Notes under the pieces: generated by a model
Seen by the model: only the letters and a program-made list of their open reading frames with translations
What the model was told of the DNA's origin: nothing
The model's database searches: none
Made by a program: the position numbers and the translations under genes
Source: Streptomyces sp. NBC_00670
Lineage (GTDB): Bacteria; Actinomycetota; Actinomycetes; Streptomycetales; Streptomycetaceae
Reading direction: 5' to 3'
Assembly: GCF_036226765.1 (NCBI RefSeq)
Contig: NZ_CP109017.1
Location: 992,001-1,056,000, forward strand
Length of the DNA: 64,000 nucleotides
Shown: positions 9,201 through 15,330 of the stretch, piece by piece
Numbering within the stretch: the stretch's first letter is position 1
How the letters are laid out: the number at the start of each line of letters is the position of its first letter

Positions 9201-9963
9201 GGGCCTGGTGGAGCTGGCGGCCGAACGGGAGGCGGAGCGGATCACGTTCACCGACACCCGCACCCAGCCGCGCGCGGTGATGACGTCGTACGAGTGGTCG
9301 GGCTCGGAGACCGGCGGGCGCCGCTACTCCCCGTTCGTCATCAACGTGGAGCACAGAAAGCCCTGGCACACCCTCACCGGCCGCCAGCACTTCTTCGTCC
9401 AGCACGACTGGATGGCCGAGATCGGCGAGCAACTCCCGGTCTACCGGCCGCCGTTGAACGCGATCCGGCACTACGGGAACGAGCACCTGGGCGAGGACGG
9501 CCGGGCGGAGGTCACGGTCCGCTACCTCACCCCGCACTCGAAGTGGTCCATCCACTCCAACTACCAGGACAACAAATACATGCTCGACCTGTCCCGGGGC
9601 GGGCCGGTGATCTGGATGTCCGTCCCTGACGCCGAGCGGATCGGCGTCAGGGACAACGAGTGGATCGAGGCGTACAACCGCAACGGCGTCGTGGCCGCCC
9701 GCGCGGTGGTCACCCACCGGATGCCCGAGGGCACGGTGTACATGTACCACGCCCAGGACCGCAACGTGAACGTGCCGAGGACCGAGGTCAGCGGCAAGCG
9801 GGGCGGCATGCACAACTCGCTGACCCGGCTGCTGGTCAAGCCGACCCATCTGGCGGGCGGCTACGCCCAGTTCACCTACGCCTTCAACTACTACGGGCCC
9901 ACCGGCAACCAGCGGGACGAGGTCACCGTCATCCGCCGCCGCAGCCAGGAAGTGGAGTACTGA
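6256..9963 (+). CDS. narG: Respiratory nitrate reductase alpha subunit
   Basis: 1235 residues, the normal NarG length. Holds the Mo-bis-MGD active site that reduces nitrate to nitrite. HGVNCTGSC (His64, Cys68, Cys72) plus Cys107 in PRGCPRG match the FS0 cluster ligands, including the unusual His. DWYADLP and QTDVPESADWWN match the region with the molybdenum-ligating Asp (Asp222 in E. coli). The end carries the conserved RGGMHNSLTRLLVKPTHLAGGYAQ segment pattern and a YGPTGNQRDE tail. There is no twin-arginine signal of the exported type, so the site is probably cytoplasmic-facing. ATG 6256 begins the conserved part; the long open frame upstream is non-coding. narH follows one base later. Confidence 0.97.
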   Translation: MENDEKARRRPPHTDRDWPLAGRRLLTRDEVSADGRAVFGENDGKWEGFYRDRWAHDKVVRSTHGVNCTGSCSWMVYVKDGLITWEHQATDYPSIGADCPEYEPRGCPRGASFSWYTYSPSRVRYPYVRGTLLKLWREARRRLGDPVAAWAEITGDPAKARAYKRARGKGGLVRASWDEVAELVAAAHVHTVKAYGPDRVAGFSPIPAMSMASFAAGSRFMSLIGGTLLSFYDWYADLPVASPQVFGDQTDVPESADWWNAGYLVMWGSNIPVTRTPDAHFLTETRYNGTKVVAVSPDYADNVKFADEWLSPHPGTDGALAMAMGHVILREFLVDREVPYFRDYLRTFTDAPFLITLREGAHGLVPDGFLTAADLGGEAAREENAHSRTVLLDSATGEPVVPNGSLGHRWAAGDKGRWNLDLGGVVPELSLLDRAGERVEVALPRFDEGATEGGSVMVRGVPARRLGGRLVTTVFDLMLAQYGVGRPGLPGDWPTSYEDASRPYTPAWQETITSVPAEQAARIAREFARNAERTNGRSMIAMGAGTNHWFHSDTIYRAFLALTTMTGCQGVNGGGWAHYVGQEKVRPLTGFQHLAFAFDWQRPTRHMAGTSYWYLNTDQWRYEAFGPEELASPLGEGRFKGKAFADCLAQAVRLGWTPGHPGFNRNPLDLADEAAAAGRPVAEHIVDELGSGRLRFAAEDPDDPANFPRVLTVWRANLLGSSGKGNEYFLRHLLGADAAVRSAETPPGERPEEVVWHEEAPEGKLDLLVTMDFRMTSTGLLSDVVLPAATWYEKDDLSSTDMHPFVHAFTPAIAPPWQSRTDYDTFLTLADRFSELAATHLGTRTDVLAVPLTHDTPDELAQPGGVVRDWKTGECEPVPGRTMPKLVVVERDYAAVAQKMRAVGPLLDTLGTTTKGVTVHPDREIEELRHRCGTVHDGVGAGRPSLATASDMCEAILALSGTTNGRLATEGFRELERQTGSEGLVELAAEREAERITFTDTRTQPRAVMTSYEWSGSETGGRRYSPFVINVEHRKPWHTLTGRQHFFVQHDWMAEIGEQLPVYRPPLNAIRHYGNEHLGEDGRAEVTVRYLTPHSKWSIHSNYQDNKYMLDLSRGGPVIWMSVPDAERIGVRDNEWIEAYNRNGVVAARAVVTHRMPEGTVYMYHAQDRNVNVPRTEVSGKRGGMHNSLTRLLVKPTHLAGGYAQFTYAFNYYGPTGNQRDEVTVIRRRSQEVEY

Positions 9964-9964
9964 C

Positions 9965-11515
9965 GTGCCCCGTGGCGAAGCCACCATCGGCAGGGTCATG
10001 GCCCAGATCGCCATGGTGATGAACCTCGACAAGTGCATCGGGTGTCACACCTGTTCGGTCACCTGCAAGCAGACGTGGACCAACCGGACCGGCGTCGAGT
10101 ACGCCTGGTTCAACAACGTGGAGACCAAGCCGGGCGTCGGCTACCCGCGCCGCTACGAGGACCAGGAGCAGTGGAAGGGCGGCTGGACGCTGGACCGCAG
10201 GGGGCGGCTGGTGCTGCGCTCCGGCGGCCGGGTCAAGCGGCTGCTGTCGCTGTTCTCCAACCCGGACCTGCCGGCCCTGGAGGACTACTACGAGCCGGTG
10301 ACGTACGACTACGACAACCTGATCAGCGCGCCCGCCGGTCCCGATATGCCGGTCGCCCGCCCCCGCTCGGTCCTCACCGGCCGGCCCACCTCGATCACCT
10401 GGGGCGCGAACTGGGAGGACGGTCTCGGCGGCGCCCCGGAACACGCGGGCGGCGACCCGAACCTGAGCGGCGAGTGGGCCGAGAAGGTGAAGTTCGAGTT
10501 CGAGCAGACCTTCCTGTTCCATCTGCCCCGGCTGTGCGAGCACTGCCTCAACCCGGCCTGTGTCTCGGCCTGTCCGTCCGGCGCGATGTACAAGCGGGTG
10601 GAGGACGGCATCGTCCTGGTCGACCAGGACAGGTGCCGGGGCTGGCGGATGTGCGTGACGGCGTGCCCGTACAAGAAGGTGTACGTCAACCACGCCACCG
10701 GCAAGGCCGAGAAGTGCACGTTCTGCTTCCCGCGCATCGAGGCGGGGCAGCCCACGGTCTGCTCGGAGACCTGTGTGGGCCGGCTGCGCTACCTGGGGTT
10801 GCTGCTGTACGACGCCGACAAGGTGGGCGAGGCCGCGGCGACCCCGGACGAGAAGGATCTGCTGGATGCCCAGCGGAACGTGTTCCTTGACCCGTCCGAC
10901 CCGGAGGTGATCGCCGCCGCGCGTGCCTGCGGCATCCCGGAGGACTGGCTGGAGGCGGCCCGCCGCTCCCCGGTGTACGCGCTGGTGTCGAAGTACAAGG
11001 TGGCGCTGCCGCTGCACCCGGAGTACCGGACCCTGCCGATGGTCTGGTACGTGCCGCCGCTCTCCCCCGTCCTGGACGCGGTCACCTCCGCGGGCGGCAA
11101 CCAGGACGACCCGGACCACGTGTTCGCCGCCGTCACCCGGCTGCGCATCCCGCTGGAGTACCTGGCGGAGCTGTTCACCGCCGGGGACACGGACGTGGTG
11201 GGCGGGGTGCTGATGAAGCTGACGGCGCTGCGCTCGTACATGCGGGAGCGGACGCTCGGCGAGGAGGGCGACGAGGCCGTGCTGAAGGCCGTCGGCCTGA
11301 CCGCCGCGGAGGCCCGGGACCTGCACCGGCTGCTGGCGGTGGCCAAGTACCAGGACCGGTACGTCGTCCCGGCCGCGCACAAGGAGGACGCGGCCGCGCT
11401 GACCGCGATGGAGGACCGCTGCCCGGTGGAGACCTCGGGCGAGCCGGCCGGCGAACGGAAGGTCATGCTCGGCATCCCCACCCTGCGCCGCACCTCACCC
11501 GGAGGACACGCATGA
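9965..11515 (+). CDS. narH: Respiratory nitrate reductase beta subunit (iron-sulphur)
   Basis: 516 residues. Four cysteine groups carry the electron wire: CIGCHTCSVTC, CEHCLNPACVSACP, CRGWRMCVTACP and CTFCFPRIEAG...CSETC. The Trp in place of a Cys in the third group marks the 3Fe-4S centre, as in other NarH proteins. Electrons pass from NarI haem b to NarG. The start is GTG 9965, one base after the narG stop, with GTGGAG seven bases before it; ATG 9998 (MAQIAMVMNLDKC) is the alternative and is where homology to other NarH proteins begins. Its stop overlaps the narJ ATG. Confidence 0.96.
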   Translation: MPRGEATIGRVMAQIAMVMNLDKCIGCHTCSVTCKQTWTNRTGVEYAWFNNVETKPGVGYPRRYEDQEQWKGGWTLDRRGRLVLRSGGRVKRLLSLFSNPDLPALEDYYEPVTYDYDNLISAPAGPDMPVARPRSVLTGRPTSITWGANWEDGLGGAPEHAGGDPNLSGEWAEKVKFEFEQTFLFHLPRLCEHCLNPACVSACPSGAMYKRVEDGIVLVDQDRCRGWRMCVTACPYKKVYVNHATGKAEKCTFCFPRIEAGQPTVCSETCVGRLRYLGLLLYDADKVGEAAATPDEKDLLDAQRNVFLDPSDPEVIAAARACGIPEDWLEAARRSPVYALVSKYKVALPLHPEYRTLPMVWYVPPLSPVLDAVTSAGGNQDDPDHVFAAVTRLRIPLEYLAELFTAGDTDVVGGVLMKLTALRSYMRERTLGEEGDEAVLKAVGLTAAEARDLHRLLAVAKYQDRYVVPAAHKEDAAALTAMEDRCPVETSGEPAGERKVMLGIPTLRRTSPGGHA

Positions 11516-12324
11516 GCCCCCTGACCTTCGCCGGTGCCGGCCGCCCGGGGCCCGCCCCGGTCCGTACCCGGCTGCGGGCGGCCGTGCGGCGGCCGTCCCG
11601 GCTCACGCCCGCGCAGGCGCGGGAGAGGTCGCTTCTACTGCGGCTGGTGTCGCTGCTGCTGCAGTACCCGGACGCGGAGCTCGCCGCCGCCCGCGAGGAC
11701 GTGGCGACCTGTGTCGCGGGGCTGCCGCCGTCGGAGTCCGGGGCCCAACTGGCCGCGTTCACCGAGTGGTTCAGTCACGCGGAGCCCGAACTGCTGGAGC
11801 GGACCTACGTCGAGACCTTCGACCTGCGCCGCCGCAGCAGTCTCTACCTCACCTACTACCTGCACGGTGACACCCGCCGCCGGGGCATGGCCCTGCTCAC
11901 CCTGGCGCAGCGCTACCGGGCCGCCGGCCGGCAGGTCGACGGCGGTGAACTGCCCGACCATCTGCCGGTGGTGCTGGAGTTCGCCGCGCTCGCCGGGCCG
12001 GGCGCGGGCGAGGCACCCCTGCGTCAGCACCGGCGCGGACTCGAACTGATCCATCGGGCGCTGGCCGACGCGGACTCGCCCTACCGGCACGTGCTGGCCG
12101 CGCTGCTCGCGCTGCTGCCGCCGGCCACCGACGCGGACCTCGCGGCGGTGGCGGAACTGGCCGCACAGGGGCCGCCGAACGAGGACGTCGGCCTGGACCC
12201 GTACGCGGGCGGCACGTTCGCCCCGCCGAGCGTCTTCGCCCCGCCGGGGACCTTCGTCCCGCCCGAGCAGGCCCCGCCCACCCTCGCGTCCCCCTTCCCG
12301 TCGTCCGTGGATGGTCCCCGATGA
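11512..12324 (+). CDS. narJ: Nitrate reductase molybdenum cofactor assembly chaperone
   Basis: 270 residues; overlaps narH by ATGA. The all-helical TorD/DmsD-like chaperone domain covers residues 35-200, with LLQYPDAEL near the start and the family core ERTYVETFDLRRR followed by YLTYYLHGDTRRRG. A conserved GPPNEDVGLDPYAGG tail motif follows. NarJ binds immature NarG and helps insert the Mo cofactor and clusters before membrane docking; it is not in the final complex. The last 40 residues are Pro-rich and variable. Confidence 0.95.
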   Translation: MSPLTFAGAGRPGPAPVRTRLRAAVRRPSRLTPAQARERSLLLRLVSLLLQYPDAELAAAREDVATCVAGLPPSESGAQLAAFTEWFSHAEPELLERTYVETFDLRRRSSLYLTYYLHGDTRRRGMALLTLAQRYRAAGRQVDGGELPDHLPVVLEFAALAGPGAGEAPLRQHRRGLELIHRALADADSPYRHVLAALLALLPPATDADLAAVAELAAQGPPNEDVGLDPYAGGTFAPPSVFAPPGTFVPPEQAPPTLASPFPSSVDGPR

Positions 12325-13070
12325 ACGCTTCAGGAACCGACCTGCTGCTGTGGGTCGCCCTGCCCTACATCTGTCTGGCCGTGTGCGTGGTCGGGCACGT
12401 CTGGCGCTACCGGCAGGACCAGTTCGGCTGGACCTCGCGCACCAGCCAGCTCCTCGAACACCACTGGCTGCGCTGGGGCAGCCCGCTCTTCCACGTCGGG
12501 GCGTTCATGGTGATCGGCGGGCATGTGGTCGGGCTCGCGGTGCCCGCCTCCTGGACCCGGGCGGCCGGGATCAGCGAGCACATGTACCACACGGGCGCCG
12601 TGTGGGCGGGCTCGGTCGCGGGCGTCGCCATGGTCGCCGGGCTCGGCATGCTGTGCGCCCGCCGGCTGCTGACCCGGCGGATCCGGCTCGGCACCGACCG
12701 CAGCGACAAGGTGCTCTTCCCGCTGCTGTCGGCCACCGTACTGCTCGGCATTGCCGCCACGGCCACGCACAACGTGTTCGGCGGGGGCTACGACTACCGG
12801 GAGACCGTCTCGGTGTGGTTCCGGGGCGTCTTCACCCTCCAGCCGCGGCCCGAGGCGATGTCCGGGGCGCCGCTGCTGTTCCAGCTGCACGCGCTGAGCG
12901 CCTGCCTGCTCTTCGCCGTCTGGCCCTTCACCCGGCTCGTCCACGTCTGGAGCGCCCCGGTCGGCTACCTCACCCGCCCCTACCTGGTCTACCGGCGCCG
13001 GGCCGCGACCGTGCCGCCGGGCAGGACACGTTCAGGCGCGCACAAGGCGGGCACCGGGCGCGCCGCATGA
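12321..13070 (+). CDS. narI: Respiratory nitrate reductase gamma subunit (cytochrome b)
   Basis: 249 residues with five membrane helices. It takes electrons from menaquinol and anchors NarGH. Two His pairs for the b haems are visible: FHVGAFMVIGGH in helix 2 and QLHALSACLLFAVWPFTRLVH in helix 5, matching the E. coli spacing. ATG 12321 overlaps the narJ stop, and its own TGA overlaps the VKOR gene start, so translation is coupled on both sides. The C-terminus is basic and faces the cytoplasm. Confidence 0.95.
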   Translation: MNASGTDLLLWVALPYICLAVCVVGHVWRYRQDQFGWTSRTSQLLEHHWLRWGSPLFHVGAFMVIGGHVVGLAVPASWTRAAGISEHMYHTGAVWAGSVAGVAMVAGLGMLCARRLLTRRIRLGTDRSDKVLFPLLSATVLLGIAATATHNVFGGGYDYRETVSVWFRGVFTLQPRPEAMSGAPLLFQLHALSACLLFAVWPFTRLVHVWSAPVGYLTRPYLVYRRRAATVPPGRTRSGAHKAGTGRAA

Positions 13071-13681
13071 GGACGGCATACCCGGTACACCACCGGTTCC
13101 GGGGGCGGCGGATGGGGCTGCTGCTGACCCTGACCGGCGTCGTCGGCTGGCTCGCGGCGTTCCGGCTCGCGGTCGAGGACTGGCGGGTGCTGGAGAACCC
13201 GGACTACCAGGTGTCGTGCGACATCAGTCCGGTGGTGGGCTGCGGCAGCACGATGGCGAGCGCGCAGGGCAATGTGTTCGGCTTCCCCAACATGCTGCTG
13301 GGGCTCGGCGCGTTCGCCGCCGTCACCGCGCTGGGCGTGGCCGTACTGGGCGGGGCCCTGCTGCACCGCTGGGTCTGGCTCGGGCTGAACGCGGGGGCGC
13401 TGGCCGGTGTGGTGTTCGCGCACTGGCTGATCTACGAGTCGCTGTACGTGCTGGGCCGGATCTGCCCGTACTGCGCCGTGGTGTGGCTCGTGACGATCGC
13501 GCTGTTCTGGTACGTCACCCTGCGCAACCTGCGGTCCGGAACGATTCCCGTCCCGGCCGCCGGGCGGGGGCTGCTGATCCTGGTCCTGGACACGCACGGG
13601 CTGCTGCTGGCCGCCTGGTACGGGCTGATCGCCGTCCTCGTGCTGACCAGGTTCTGGCCGTACTGGAGCGGTCTGCTCTGA
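13067..13681 (+). CDS. Vitamin K epoxide reductase (VKOR) family membrane protein
   Basis: 204 residues, four to five helices. CPYC in the fourth helix (about residues 131-134) is the redox-active CxxC, and CDISPVVGCGS holds the paired loop cysteines that pass oxidising equivalents. Bacterial VKOR replaces DsbB, re-oxidising a DsbA-like partner with quinone as acceptor. The ATG overlaps the narI TGA, making this the fifth gene of the nar operon, which is unusual. It may link disulphide formation to the same menaquinone pool used by nitrate respiration; that link is inferred. The long open frame upstream is a shadow of narI. Confidence 0.88.
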   Translation: MRTAYPVHHRFRGRRMGLLLTLTGVVGWLAAFRLAVEDWRVLENPDYQVSCDISPVVGCGSTMASAQGNVFGFPNMLLGLGAFAAVTALGVAVLGGALLHRWVWLGLNAGALAGVVFAHWLIYESLYVLGRICPYCAVVWLVTIALFWYVTLRNLRSGTIPVPAAGRGLLILVLDTHGLLLAAWYGLIAVLVLTRFWPYWSGLL

Positions 13682-13688
13682 CGCCGGC

Positions 13689-13728
13689 CCGACCGGCCTC
13701 CGCGAACCGCGCAGGAAGGGCCGGTCGG
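13689..13728. terminator. Inverted repeat downstream of the nar operon, overlapping a regulatory box
   Basis: CCGACCGGCC (13689-13698) is the exact complement of GGCCGGTCGG (13719-13728), giving a 10-bp stem and 20-base loop just after the VKOR stop. The right arm is inside the DosR-type box at 13715-13734, so the stretch may end the nar transcript, bind a regulator as DNA, or both. Confidence 0.4.
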
Positions 13729-13734
13729 CCCTGG
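13715..13734. promoter_or_regulatory. DosR/OsdR-type box 3, upstream of the Crp-like gene
   Basis: GAAGGGCCGGTCGGCCCTGG holds the palindromic core AGGGCCGGTCGGCCCT and matches the perfect 18.1-kb box at 17 of 20 positions. It lies about 130 bp before the Crp-like ATG. A separate perfect 14-bp palindrome, CCCCACCGGTGGGG, lies at 13771-13784 and is of unknown use. Confidence 0.6.
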
Positions 13735-13861
13735 CGCCACGGCCCTTCCGGGCGGACGCTGAAGAGAGGGCCCCACCGGTGGGGAAGCCCATTGCTGGGA
13801 AGCCGCCGGCAGGGCCCCCGACCCCCTCCCGTTCTTCCCCTGATCGAAAGGAGCCGGTGCG

Positions 13862-14317
13862 ATGACCTCCACCACCACCCTGGCCGCGGCCCTGCCGGTC
13901 GAACACCGCGAACGGCTGTCGGCCCTCGCCCGTGAGGTCTCCTTCGACGTCGGCACCCGGCTGTTCGAGGAAGGGCGGCGGGCCGACCGGTTCTGGATCA
14001 TCCGGACCGGCACCGTCACCCTCGACCTGCACGTCCCCGGCCGCCGGGCCGCCGTCATCGAGTCCCTGGGCCACGGCGAACTGGTCGGCTGCTCCTGGCA
14101 CTTCGGGCCGCACGTCTGGCAGCTGGGCGCCGAGGCGACGAGCCCGGTGCGGGCCCGGGAGTTCGACGCCGAGGCCGTCCGGGCGCTCTGCGCGGACGAC
14201 CCGGAGCTCGGCCGGGCGGTCGCCTGCTGGGTCGGCCAGGTGGTCGCCCACCGGCTGCACGCGACCCGCGTCCGGCTCCTGGATCTCTACGCCCCGTACG
14301 GCAGCGGAACCCGGTAG
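13862..14317 (+). CDS. Short Crp/Fnr-like cyclic nucleotide-binding-domain protein without a DNA-binding domain
   Basis: 151 residues, against about 220 for a full Crp/Fnr protein. Residues 5-125 form the cNMP jelly-roll barrel: ...VSFDVGTRLFEEGRRADRFWIIRTGTVTLDL and SLGHGELVGCSWHFGP at the phosphate-binding cassette position. The frame ends soon after the dimer helix, with no winged helix. ATG has GAAAGGAG upstream. It may act as a cytoplasmic sensor subunit binding another protein. Boxes at 13715 and 13771 lie upstream, so redox control is likely. cAMP contacts are not clearly conserved, so the ligand is unknown. Confidence 0.8.
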   Translation: MTSTTTLAAALPVEHRERLSALAREVSFDVGTRLFEEGRRADRFWIIRTGTVTLDLHVPGRRAAVIESLGHGELVGCSWHFGPHVWQLGAEATSPVRAREFDAEAVRALCADDPELGRAVACWVGQVVAHRLHATRVRLLDLYAPYGSGTR

Positions 14318-14346
14318 GAACCGCCCCGCCGGGCGGCCGTCGCACC

Positions 14347-14390
14347 GGCACATGTAATTTCTCCAAGAGGCACATGTAATAATTGGTGCC
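14347..14390 (+). promoter_or_regulatory. AT-rich promoter with two direct repeats before the DUF2249 gene
   Basis: GGCACATGTAAT occurs at 14347-14358 and again at 14369-14380, exactly 22 bp apart (two helical turns). The second copy runs into TAATAATT, a good -10, and then GGTGCC, which mirrors GGCAC at the start of that copy. This AT-rich island stands out in the GC-rich surroundings. Binding by a repressor of the NsrR, Rrf2 or similar type is possible but not shown. Confidence 0.55.
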
Positions 14391-14425
14391 GAACCGCAGC
14401 GGCCGCAGCGAGAAAGGCAGGCACC

Positions 14426-15163
14426 ATGGCGCCGTCCTCCGAGATCTACATCGAGTCGACCGACACCGATCCGGCCGTCCGGGCACAGAGCGCCCTCCAC
14501 CGGACGCAACAGCGGCTCCAGGGCCGGCTCGCCACGCTGACCGAGGTCGAACCCGAGGCCGCGGAGGCCGGCGAGTCGGTCCGGGCCGCCCTGACCGAGT
14601 TCTGCACGGGCGAGCTGCGGCCTTACCTGGGCGCCGCCGACCGGACCCTGTACGCGACGGCGTCCGGCGCCGCCGAGACCCGGCTGCTGGTCCGCGGGCT
14701 GCGCACCACCGGCGGCGTGCTCGACAGTTACGTCGACCGGCTGTCGGCGGCCGGGGACGCCGCCTCGGCCGCCACGCTCGCCCGGGCGATCGAAGCGGTG
14801 CTGCGGGCTCACCTGGCGGTGGAGCGGGATGTGCTGCTGCCGGCCCTCGTCGGTCTGCCCGGTGCCGATCTGCCCGCGCTGGTCGGGGATCTGGACACCC
14901 TCCTGGCCGGCGGCACCCTGGAGGACCCGGCGGTCGTCGACGTCCGGGAAATCCCACACGGCCGGCGTCACCCGCGGATCTTCGCCCGGTTCGCGCGGCT
15001 GGCTCCCGGCGAGTCCTTCACCCTGGTCAACAACCACGACCCCAAGCCGCTGCGGCGGGAGTTCCAGGCCGCCCATCCCGGCGCCTTCACCTGGGAGTAC
15101 GTCGAGTCGGGGCCCGAGCGGTGGCAGATCCGCATCGGCCGGGAGGCGGGCGCGGACGCCTGA
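14426..15163 (+). CDS. Degenerate hemerythrin-like / DUF2249 two-domain protein
   Basis: 245 residues. Residues 20-155 look like a hemerythrin-type helical bundle (RAHLAVERDVLLPAL near 132-146) but most iron-binding His residues are absent. Residues 170-240 are a DUF2249/TusA-like domain: VVDVREIPHGRRHPRIFARF...LVNNHDPKPLRREF...FTWEYVESGPERWQIRIGR. DUF2249 proteins occur with denitrification and NO-response genes in many bacteria, often fused to hemerythrin domains, but their biochemical role is unsettled. The start is ATG 14426 with AAAGGCAGG upstream. Placed between nar genes and the gas-sensor pair, it is likely part of the same response. Confidence 0.75.
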   Translation: MAPSSEIYIESTDTDPAVRAQSALHRTQQRLQGRLATLTEVEPEAAEAGESVRAALTEFCTGELRPYLGAADRTLYATASGAAETRLLVRGLRTTGGVLDSYVDRLSAAGDAASAATLARAIEAVLRAHLAVERDVLLPALVGLPGADLPALVGDLDTLLAGGTLEDPAVVDVREIPHGRRHPRIFARFARLAPGESFTLVNNHDPKPLRREFQAAHPGAFTWEYVESGPERWQIRIGREAGADA

Positions 15164-15214
15164 ACCGGCACCGTCACCCGTCACCCGGCGAAGGCGCACG
15201 CCCACGGCGCACGA

Positions 15215-15247
15215 CGAAGGCCCCCGGCAGACCGCCGGGGGCCTTCG
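15215..15247. terminator. Strong bidirectional terminator hairpin
   Basis: CGAAGGCCCCCGGC (15215-15228) pairs perfectly over 14 bp with GCCGGGGGCCTTCG (15234-15247) around a five-base loop. It sits between the convergent DUF2249 and histidine kinase genes. Confidence 0.8.
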
Positions 15248-15330
15248 CGTACGCCGTGGGCGCCCGCGCACGCCGCCGTCGTCGTCCGTGCCCGCGCACC
15301 GCCGCCGTCAGCGCCCGCGCACCACCGTCG

